Assembly (NCBI GenBank): GCA_023249715.1
Contig: JAHFCA010000100.1
Location: 1-5,716 of the forward strand
Origin: Elusimicrobiota bacterium
Lineage (GTDB): Bacteria; Elusimicrobiota; Elusimicrobia; 2-02-FULL-39-32
DNA: 5,716 bases
Reading direction: 5' to 3'
The notes beneath the pieces are model-generated. The model did no database searches, was not told where the DNA came from, and saw only the letters and a list, made by a program, of their open reading frames with translations. Position 1 is the stretch's first letter. Each line of letters starts with the position of its first letter. The translations under genes were made by a program, and so were the position numbers. This document shows positions 1 to 5,101 of the stretch, in pieces.

Positions 1-445
1 CCCGCACCCATTGGCTTCTCGTTCTGTGATACCACCCTTTCGCGCCTAACGCCCCGGCCCAGTAAAGAAAACCGCTACTTTGAGAACTTTTATCCCGAGA
101 AAATTTTTTGGCCACTTTAACGGTTAAAGAAGCCTGATCCATTAACGCTTTTTCTAAACTTGAATTCTGGTACAACAGGGAATCGTAAGACAACTCATAC
201 CACCGGAGCATCGTCAAAAAAAAGTAAGGAGCCGGGTGTTCTGGACGCGCTTCTATCGCATGACGAAATTTTTCTTCGGCCTCCTTAAATTGTAAATGGT
301 ACAGGGCGGTAGTTCCACCCGATAAATCTCCCTCTAAATCTTGCGGGAATTCGTCGCTTTTAGGGCTTTCCGCTCTCAGCGGAGCTAGCAATAAAAAGGA
401 AAAAAACAAACCACTTAAAAGCTTAATAAAATTTAAGCGCCGCAT
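1..445 (-). CDS. Exported TPR-type protein, 5' part (runs off left edge)
   Basis: The minus strand is open from an ATG at 445 to the window edge, giving 148 codons with no stop; the C-terminus is missing. Residues 1-25 form a Sec signal peptide: MRR start, hydrophobic core from about residue 9 to 23, likely cleavage after PLRA (A25). Residues about 44-84 resemble one TPR unit: an ALYHLQFKEAEEKFRHAI helix pair, then RPEHPAPYF at the turn. A second alpha-helical stretch (98-115) and a Gly/Ala/aromatic segment GALGAKGW (131-138) follow. The product is probably periplasmic or envelope-bound and protein-binding; its role is unknown. It is divergent from the cluster beginning at 508 and shares a 62-bp control region with it. 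No good Shine-Dalgarno site precedes the ATG, which fits the near-leaderless promoter proposed at 454-482. Signal peptide and coding status are firm; the TPR call is moderate. Confidence 0.85.
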   Translation of the reverse strand, partial: MRRLNFIKLLSGLFFSFLLLAPLRAESPKSDEFPQDLEGDLSGGTTALYHLQFKEAEEKFRHAIEARPEHPAPYFFLTMLRWYELSYDSLLYQNSSLEKALMDQASLTVKVAKKFSRDKSSQSSGFLYWAGALGAKGWYHRTRSQWVR

Positions 446-446
446 G

Positions 447-461
447 GGTATTGAGAATACC
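447..461. repeat. Perfect 6-bp inverted repeat with 3-bp spacer, operator candidate
   Basis: GGTATT-GAG-AATACC is a perfect dyad at 447-461. It covers the proposed minus-strand -10 and transcription start and ends two bases from the TPR start codon, a position where a bound repressor would block initiation. As RNA it would form only a short hairpin with no T-tract, so a terminator is unlikely. The operator role is inferred from position; no known regulator motif is recognised. Confidence 0.4.
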
Positions 462-482
462 TAATCGCCCAAAAGAATTCAA
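454..482 (-). promoter_or_regulatory. Sigma70-type promoter candidate for the TPR gene
   Basis: Read on the minus strand, TTGAAT (477-482) and TATTCT (454-459) are each 4/6 to the -35 and -10 consensus and are separated by exactly 17 bp. Transcription would begin near 447, one or two bases before the ATG at 445, so the message would be practically leaderless. This agrees with the missing Shine-Dalgarno site. The elements are modest matches in an AT-rich region, so chance is possible. Confidence 0.4.
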
Positions 483-488
483 CATATG

Positions 489-497
489 TGGTATAAT
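489..497 (+). promoter_or_regulatory. Extended -10 promoter for the plus-strand cluster
   Basis: TGGTATAAT at 489-497 matches the extended -10 consensus TGnTATAAT perfectly. There is no convincing -35 at 16-18 bp upstream (469-474 reads CCAAAA), which extended -10 promoters can tolerate. Transcription would begin near 504, only about four bases before the GTG at 508. An 8-bp palindrome ACATATGT (482-489) abuts the element. This is the only strong promoter-like site ahead of the rightward genes. Confidence 0.5.
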
Positions 498-507
498 CAT
501 CACACGA

Positions 508-867
508 GTGAAGAAAATTATTTTTGCCATCCTGCTTTCTTTTATAGGTCCGGGACTGGGACAAATTTACAATAAAGAAAACAAAAAAGGGGTCTTGCTT
601 TTAATGCTCTCTTCCACATTATTCTTCTTACCTTTAGTCTGGATCTTAACTCATATTCGATCTCAGATTCCTAATTTAAAATCGGGCGTTGTTCCTCCAG
701 AATTAGTGCAATCGGTGGCGATGGAAATTATTATGCGAGATAAACATCTTTTTAATTTGATTAGTTTTACTTTTTTGGGCGTTTGGGCCTATGCCATTAC
801 TCAAGCTTATTTTAAAGCTAAAGAAATGACCTCTAAAAGCGACGAGGATAAAGCTCCTACAGAATGA
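508..867 (+). CDS. Small three-helix membrane protein with PGLGQIYN motif
   Basis: From the GTG at 508 this encodes 119 residues. Hydrophobic segments lie at about 3-17, 29-47 and 81-101, with a charged C-terminal tail (103-119). Between the first two helices is GPGLGQIYN plus a KKG (residues 14-28), a pattern known from small TM2-like or uncharacterised inner-membrane proteins; the third helix ends in WAYAITQAY. The biochemical role is unknown. The frame is open further upstream to a TTG at 451 (138 aa), but that start would place the N-terminus across both divergent promoters and the dyad and add residues unlike the family, whereas GTG 508 gives the usual MKK-hydrophobic beginning. No Shine-Dalgarno site precedes either start; 508 would suit a near-leaderless message. 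The stop overlaps the next gene by 4 bp (ATGA), so coupled translation is likely. Confidence 0.75.
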   Translation: MKKIIFAILLSFIGPGLGQIYNKENKKGVLLLMLSSTLFFLPLVWILTHIRSQIPNLKSGVVPPELVQSVAMEIIMRDKHLFNLISFTFLGVWAYAITQAYFKAKEMTSKSDEDKAPTE

Positions 868-1358
868 CACATATTCTTATCTTCTTTGTTACTGTTTCTA
901 TTATTTTATCTTCCCTTGCTCTTAGAAAAGGAAGCGATATTTTATTGGAAGGGTGGAAATCCGGTTTTTCTCTTCTCATAAAAATTATGCCCATTTTAAT
1001 TTTTGCGTTTGCCATTTCGGGGCTCATTCAAGTTTTAGTGCCTAAAGAAAATGTGGCGCGGTGGCTGGGGAAAGAGTCGGGTTGGAGAGGAATTTGGCTG
1101 GGCTGCTTTGCCGGCGCGCTCACTCCGGGAGGACCGTACACCAGCTTTCCCATTGTGGCGGCGCTCCACCAGGCAGGCGCCAGCCTTGGCACCTTGGTGG
1201 CCTATGTAACGGCATGGTCTTTGTGGGCAGTGGCAAGACTCCCCATAGAATCAGCTCTCATTAGCCCAAAATTTATGATTTTTAGATTGCTTTCCAATAT
1301 TCTATTTCCACCTTTGGCGGGAGCGATCGCCCATTTTATTTTTTCTAAATATTATTAG
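864..1358 (+). CDS. Half-size ArsP/YraQ-like permease
   Basis: This 164-residue, very hydrophobic protein has about five membrane segments: 4-20, 35-59, 75-101, 106-124 and 140-160. The central GALTPGGPYTSFP (84-96) and the following YVTAWSLWAVARLPIE (114-129) resemble conserved cores of the DUF318/ArsP (YraQ) permease family, known for organoarsenical efflux in ArsP. Full ArsP/YraQ proteins are about twice as long and contain two such halves, so this one probably works as a dimer or with a partner; its substrate cannot be told. No arsenic-resistance genes lie nearby. The ATG overlaps the upstream stop by 4 bp, and a weak GAGGAT lies 14 bp before it. Codons 64-112 are markedly GC-rich (about 73% GC at third positions against 29% in the first 62 codons), unlike the rest of the gene. 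The family call is from recalled sequence pattern. Confidence 0.7.
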   Translation: MTHILIFFVTVSIILSSLALRKGSDILLEGWKSGFSLLIKIMPILIFAFAISGLIQVLVPKENVARWLGKESGWRGIWLGCFAGALTPGGPYTSFPIVAALHQAGASLGTLVAYVTAWSLWAVARLPIESALISPKFMIFRLLSNILFPPLAGAIAHFIFSKYY

Positions 1359-1368
1359 GAGAAAAATA

Positions 1369-1376
1369 AAGGAGGT
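1369..1376 (+). promoter_or_regulatory. Consensus Shine-Dalgarno site of the RAM-domain gene
   Basis: AAGGAGGT lies 8 bp before the ATG at 1385, an essentially perfect anti-16S match at ideal spacing. It fixes that start. It is the only consensus ribosome binding site in the window; the other genes have weak or no site and rely on overlaps or close coupling. Confidence 0.85.
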
Positions 1377-1384
1377 AGTAAACC

Positions 1385-1618
1385 ATGGTGACAGGAGTTG
1401 TACTGATACGTTTATCCGCAGGCAAAGAAAAAAGCGCTTTAGCTAAAATTAAAGACACGAAAGGAGTTTCGCATGTATCGGGCGTGTATGGCCGCTGGGA
1501 TTTAATTTGCGACATTGAAGCGGATGATTTGCCCTCTATGACCAATGTAGTCGTGAATAAATTAAGGGCTATTCCAGGGGTAGCCTCCAGCGAAACTTTG
1601 GTTACCACCGCCATATAA
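1385..1618 (+). CDS. Stand-alone Lrp/AsnC ligand-binding (RAM) domain protein
   Basis: The 77-residue product is one complete alpha-beta RAM domain: strand 3-11 (TGVVLIRLS), helix 14-27, strands 28-46 containing VYGRWDLICDIEADD, helix 47-63 (PSMTNVVVNKLRAI) and a last strand 66-76. In Lrp/AsnC regulators this domain binds amino acids between subunits and drives oligomer formation. Here the N-terminal helix-turn-helix is absent, and the start is fixed by a strong Shine-Dalgarno site, so this is a natural short protein and not a truncation; upstream sequence belongs to the permease gene. Stand-alone RAM proteins are known and may bind ligand alone or co-assemble with full-length Lrp-type regulators. 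It lies 26 bp after the permease and 7 bp before the peptide-binding gene, suggesting a link to amino acid or peptide supply, which is inference from context. Confidence 0.88.
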   Translation: MVTGVVLIRLSAGKEKSALAKIKDTKGVSHVSGVYGRWDLICDIEADDLPSMTNVVVNKLRAIPGVASSETLVTTAI

Positions 1619-1619
1619 T
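1614..1619 (+). promoter_or_regulatory. Possible internal -10 box before the peptide-binding gene
   Basis: TATAAT at 1614-1619 spans the stop codon of the RAM-domain gene and sits 6 bp before the TTG at 1626, so a start of transcription there would give a leaderless message. No -35 and no TG extension are visible, and the hexamer is partly dictated by the codons ATA-TAA. Weak support only. Confidence 0.2.
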
Positions 1620-1625
1620 CTGATT

Positions 1626-3299
1626 TTGCCTAAAAATCTATTGACGCATCGCCATTTCCGCGAATGCGGGAATCTAGTTAGAAATATTTTTGTTTTTCTG
1701 TTCTTGTGCGCTGGCTGCAAACCAGACTCCCATCACTCCCAAAAAACCTCTGCAGAGCCTGCCTACGACGATTCCTTTATAGAAAGTTCCATTGGGGACG
1801 CTTCCTATTTAAACCCGGTTTTAGCTTCGGACTCCGCTTCTAGCTCCATCAATGGACTGGTATTCAACGGACTTATAAAATATGGCCCCCAAATTCAACT
1901 CACGGGAGATTTAGCCGAAAAATGGGAGGTCTCCAAAGACGGATTAACTCTTCAGTTCTATCTCAAGAAAAATGTGTTGTGGCACGACGGCCAACCATTT
2001 ACCGCCGCAGATGTTCAATACACTTTTGAACGTCTCATCGACCCCGAAGTCAAAACCCCTTATTCTTCTAATTACGAAAAAGTAAAAAAATTTGAAGTCT
2101 TGGATCCCGCCACCATTCGGATAACCTATTCGGAACCCTTTGTTCCAGCCTTAGAGTCCTGGGGAATGGGGATTCTTCCGAAACATATTTTTCAAGGAGC
2201 TAGAGGAAAAGAATTTAACCAACATCCGGCAAACAAAAAACCCATTGGAACGGGCCCCTATATCTTTAAAGAATGGAAAACCGACGAAAAAATTATTTTA
2301 GAAGCGAACCCGCGCTATTTTGAGGGAAAGCCCCACATCGCCCGCTATGTCTTTAGGATTATTCCCGATGACGCCGTAGAATTTATGGAACTTAGAAATA
2401 AGTCCATCGACACAATGGTTTTAACTCCCGACCAATACCAAGCCTATCCGGAATTTTTTGAGGGATACAAAAAATATCGCTTTCCCCGAGCCGCTTACAC
2501 CTACATTGGATTTAACTTAACTCACCCTTTATTTAAAGAAAAAAGAATTCGCGAGGCATTGGCCTACGCGATAAACAAAAAGGAGTTAGTGGCGGGCGTT
2601 CTTTTAGGGATGGGAATTTCCGCGACAGGCCCATTCTTGCCCCTTTCCTGGGCATTCGATCCGGAAGTGAAAGATTTTGAATTTAATTTAAACAGGGCTA
2701 AAAAAATTCTCAAAGAAGAAGGTTGGACAGATTCTAATCAGGATGGCATTTTAGATAAAGAAGGGAAAAAATTTGAATTCACTTTGATGACGAACCAAGG
2801 GAATAAAATGAGATCCCTTACCGCCGAAATTATTCAGGATCAGCTTAAAAAAGTCGGCATTAAAATTAATATTCGCATTATAGAATGGTCCACGTTTATA
2901 AAAAATTTTATTGATCGCAGGGATTTTGAGGCTATTATTCTGGGCTGGACTCTTTCTCCCGATCCGGATATTTATACTATTTGGCACTCCTCCCAGATAA
3001 AAGAGGGGCAATATAATTTTGTCTCTTATGACAACCCTAGAGTGGATATGTTATTAGAAGCAGGGCGCAAGACCTTTAACCAAAAAGAAAGAGAAAAAAT
3101 TTACAAGGAGGTTCATAGGCTTATTCATGAAGATATTCCCTATATCTTTCTCTATTACCCGGAATTTTTGCCGGTAGTCCAGGAACGATTTGTAGGCCCC
3201 GCAGTGGTTCCGTTGTCTAGCTTTGGTTTTGGCTGGAACTTTGATAGATGGTTTGTCCCTAAAAATTTGGTGCGTTACCCTGTGATGGCGCAAGAATGA
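1626..3299 (+). CDS. oppA: Peptide ABC transporter substrate-binding lipoprotein (OppA/DppA-like)
   Basis: This is a family 5 solute-binding protein (SBP_bac_5) of up to 557 residues, usual length for the family. It captures oligopeptides outside the inner membrane and delivers them to the permeases encoded next. A hydrophobic stretch (20-29) leads to LCAGC with Cys31 as the likely lipid-anchored residue; Cys at -3 is an unusual lipobox position. The family signature is clear at 95-135 (DLAEKWEVSKDGLTL through WHDGQPFTAADVQYTFE), with IGFNLTHPLFKEKRIREALA later on. Residues 369-377 (DSNQDGILD) form a calcium-loop-like turn common in this family. The start is uncertain: TTG at 1626 is the first start codon in the open frame, has no Shine-Dalgarno site, and residues 9-18 are encoded by a palindromic repeat. 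No ATG or GTG occurs before the lipobox. The stop overlaps the next gene by 4 bp. Opp and Dpp cannot be told apart here, and other family 5 substrates (nickel, sugars) are possible. Confidence 0.92.
   Translation: MPKNLLTHRHFRECGNLVRNIFVFLFLCAGCKPDSHHSQKTSAEPAYDDSFIESSIGDASYLNPVLASDSASSSINGLVFNGLIKYGPQIQLTGDLAEKWEVSKDGLTLQFYLKKNVLWHDGQPFTAADVQYTFERLIDPEVKTPYSSNYEKVKKFEVLDPATIRITYSEPFVPALESWGMGILPKHIFQGARGKEFNQHPANKKPIGTGPYIFKEWKTDEKIILEANPRYFEGKPHIARYVFRIIPDDAVEFMELRNKSIDTMVLTPDQYQAYPEFFEGYKKYRFPRAAYTYIGFNLTHPLFKEKRIREALAYAINKKELVAGVLLGMGISATGPFLPLSWAFDPEVKDFEFNLNRAKKILKEEGWTDSNQDGILDKEGKKFEFTLMTNQGNKMRSLTAEIIQDQLKKVGIKINIRIIEWSTFIKNFIDRRDFEAIILGWTLSPDPDIYTIWHSSQIKEGQYNFVSYDNPRVDMLLEAGRKTFNQKEREKIYKEVHRLIHEDIPYIFLYYPEFLPVVQERFVGPAVVPLSSFGFGWNFDRWFVPKNLVRYPVMAQE
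1650..1677 (+). repeat. REP-like palindromic repeat inside the 5' end of the binding-protein gene
   Basis: The 28-bp stretch contains a hairpin with arms ATTTCCGC (1654-1661) and GCGGGAAT (1666-1673) around loop GAAT, pairing through all eight positions with one T-G wobble, followed by CTAG. This closely matches a dispersed palindrome seen in many bacterial genomes (arms ATTCCCGC/GCGGGAAT, as in dRS3-type and similar elements). It is read in frame as part of the N-terminal region before the lipoprotein hydrophobic core, giving RHFRECGNLV, a peptide typical of translated copies of such repeats. The match is recalled from memory; no second full copy lies in this window. Confidence 0.7.
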
Positions 3300-4267
3300 A
3301 ACGATATCTCCTCCGCAGAATTTTATTAATTATTCCCATGTTATTTGGGATTAGCCTCCTTACCTTTGGAGTCCTCCATTTATCTCCGGGGAAACCTACG
3401 GACGTCGTGACTGATTTAAACACTAAGATGACACTCGAAGCCAAACAAAAATTGATGACCCTCTACGGTTTGGACAAACCGTGGCATATCCAATATTTTA
3501 ATTGGTTTTGGCGCATGTTGAAACTAGATTTTGGCAATTCTTTTAAGGATGACCGCGCAGTTCTCTCTAAAATTGGGGAAAGACTGCCGGCTACGCTTCT
3601 CCTAAATTTTTTATCCCTATCGCTTATTTTTATGTTATCTCTCTATATTGGCGCAATGGCCGCGACCAAGAAGAATTCTTTCTTTGATAAATTTACCACT
3701 CTTTTCGTCTATGTGGGGTATGCTGTTCCCACATTTTGGATCGCCCTTCTTTTAATGATTTTATTGGGATTAAAATGTGGGCTTTTACCCATTTCGGGGT
3801 TGAGATCGTTAAACTACGATGAGCTCACAGGTTCCGAGAAAGCATTGGATATTCTTAAACATTTAATCCTTCCGGTATCGGTAATGGCGCTCACGGGGTT
3901 AGCAGCGCTTACGCGCTATTGCCGATCTTCACTATTAGAGGTATTACACCAGGACTATATCCGCACGGCTAGGGCTAAAGGTTTGCCGGAAAATAAAGTC
4001 CTTTGGAAACATGCTTTCCGAAACGCGCTAATTCCCATTATTACCATTTTAGGGCTCATGCTCCCCGAATTGATTGGCGGGAGTTTTATCTTTGAAACTA
4101 TCTTTGCCTATCCGGGCATGGGGCGCCTAGGATATGAAGCGATTCTCTCTCGAGATTACCCTCTTTTAATGGGAATAGGGACGGTCGCCGCCTTTTTAAC
4201 TTTACTCGGAAATTTAATTGCCGACCTCTTATATGCCTTTGCCGACCCAAGGATTCGGTATCGTTAA
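3296..4267 (+). CDS. oppB: Peptide ABC transporter permease, OppB/DppB type
   Basis: The 323-residue inner-membrane protein has the typical OppB/DppB beginning (MKRYLLRRILLIIPMLFGIS, first membrane helix, then HLSPGKPTD) and about six membrane segments in all. The EAA coupling loop, which docks onto the ATPase, is at about 220-250 (DYIRTARAKGLPENKVLWKH, then FRNALIPIIT). The end, ADPRIRYR, is the usual C-terminus of this family. Length is normal and no key part is missing. It forms the translocation channel with the next protein. The ATG overlaps the binding-protein stop by 4 bp and has no clear Shine-Dalgarno site, so translation is probably coupled. Family 5 peptide permease is near certain; the exact substrate is not. 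Confidence 0.95.
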   Translation: MKRYLLRRILLIIPMLFGISLLTFGVLHLSPGKPTDVVTDLNTKMTLEAKQKLMTLYGLDKPWHIQYFNWFWRMLKLDFGNSFKDDRAVLSKIGERLPATLLLNFLSLSLIFMLSLYIGAMAATKKNSFFDKFTTLFVYVGYAVPTFWIALLLMILLGLKCGLLPISGLRSLNYDELTGSEKALDILKHLILPVSVMALTGLAALTRYCRSSLLEVLHQDYIRTARAKGLPENKVLWKHAFRNALIPIITILGLMLPELIGGSFIFETIFAYPGMGRLGYEAILSRDYPLLMGIGTVAAFLTLLGNLIADLLYAFADPRIRYR

Positions 4268-5101
4268 ATGCTGCGGCTTTATATAAAAAGATTATTAAAA
4301 AATAAATCGGGCGTATTTGGATTGGGACTTATCGTGTTCTTGCTCCTGATGGCTCTTGCCGCGCCGCTTTTAGTTCCACAGGACCCCCTACAGCAAAACC
4401 TTAAAGAAAGGTTACAAGCGCCGTCACTCCTCCATTGGTTGGGTACGGATGATTTGGGGCGAGACCTGCTTTCTCGCCTTATTTACGGGTCCAGAGTTTC
4501 TTTGCTGGTAGGATTTATTGCCGTTACACTCTCTACCCTCTTGGGTTCTTTTGTGGGTTTGTGCGCCGGTTATTTAGGGAAATGGGTGGATTCGGCCTGC
4601 ATGCGCGCCGTCGACATTCTACTTTGCTTTCCCACTTTTTTTCTTATTCTCATGGTCATCGCCTTCTTGGAACCGAATATTGCCAATGTCATGATTATTA
4701 TTGGGCTCACTTCCTGGACGGGACTTGCCCGCTTAGTCCGAGCAGAAACGCTTTCTATTAAAGAGAGAGATTTCGTTTTAGCGGCAAGGGCTCTGGGTCT
4801 TTCCACCAAACGCATTCTGTTTTTTCATATATTGCCTTCTGTTTCCGCTCCCATTATTGTCAGCGCCACCCTCGGAGTCGGGAACGCTATTCTCATAGAA
4901 TCTTCTCTTTCTTTTTTGGGGCTTGGCGTACAGCCGCCCATGCCCTCTTGGGGAAATATTTTAACCTCTGGAAAAGACTATATCCATTTTGCTTGGTGGC
5001 TTTCGTTATTCCCCGGTCTCGCTCTTTTATTCACCGTCCTTGCTTTTAATTTGTTAGGAGAAGGCTTGCGCGATGTGTTGGACCCACGGGACCAATCCTA
5101 A
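4268..5101 (+). CDS. oppC: Peptide ABC transporter permease, OppC/DppC type
   Basis: This 277-residue protein is the second channel subunit. It starts with the OppC_N region (first helix about 15-36, NKSGVFGLGL onward), then the family hallmark HWLGTDDLGRDLLSRLIYGS (about 56-75), further membrane helices, and the EAA loop at about 166-200 (ERDFVLAARALGLSTKRI). SLSFLGLGVQPPMPSWG near residues 214-230 and GEGLRDVLDPR at the end are also diagnostic. It is slightly shorter than the roughly 300 residues of the E. coli proteins, mainly from a short N-terminus. The ATG directly follows the TAA of the preceding gene with no spacer and no Shine-Dalgarno site, indicating reinitiation coupling and balanced synthesis of the two permeases. 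Confidence 0.95.
   Translation: MLRLYIKRLLKNKSGVFGLGLIVFLLLMALAAPLLVPQDPLQQNLKERLQAPSLLHWLGTDDLGRDLLSRLIYGSRVSLLVGFIAVTLSTLLGSFVGLCAGYLGKWVDSACMRAVDILLCFPTFFLILMVIAFLEPNIANVMIIIGLTSWTGLARLVRAETLSIKERDFVLAARALGLSTKRILFFHILPSVSAPIIVSATLGVGNAILIESSLSFLGLGVQPPMPSWGNILTSGKDYIHFAWWLSLFPGLALLFTVLAFNLLGEGLRDVLDPRDQS

Noticed and set aside
343..350. GCGGGAAT, identical to the right arm of the repeat at 1666-1673
   Set aside because: There is no matching left arm upstream, and it lies inside the TPR coding frame; a lone 8-mer is probably chance.
487..504. TGTG and CACA half-sites resembling a CRP-type site
   Set aside because: Spacing is wrong (TGTGG-N8-TCACA instead of TGTGA-N6-TCACA), and the sequence is explained by the extended -10 element.
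451..507. TTG at 451 as start of the first plus-strand gene
   Set aside because: It would extend the protein by 19 residues across the -10 box, the dyad and the minus-strand promoter, with no Shine-Dalgarno site. GTG 508 gives the usual MKK plus hydrophobic N-terminus for this kind of protein.
1061..1264. A 67-codon open frame inside the permease gene in another plus-strand frame
   Set aside because: It begins at a GTG without a ribosome binding site, lies wholly in the GC-rich patch where stops are rare by composition, and its Arg/Gly/His-rich product resembles no family. The permease frame has the clear family motifs.
1345..1614. An 89-codon minus-strand frame opposite the RAM-domain gene
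   Set aside because: It is the complement of a well-supported gene with a perfect Shine-Dalgarno site, and has no recognisable domain or start signal.
2730..2764. EF-hand-like DSNQDGILD loop in the binding protein as a special calcium site
   Set aside because: Similar DxDxDG-type turns are common at this place in family 5 binding proteins, so it is noted in the gene entry and not as a novelty.
3054..3444. Minus-strand open frames around the binding-protein/permease junction
   Set aside because: They are shadows of two strongly supported plus-strand genes and cross their boundary without start signals or domains.
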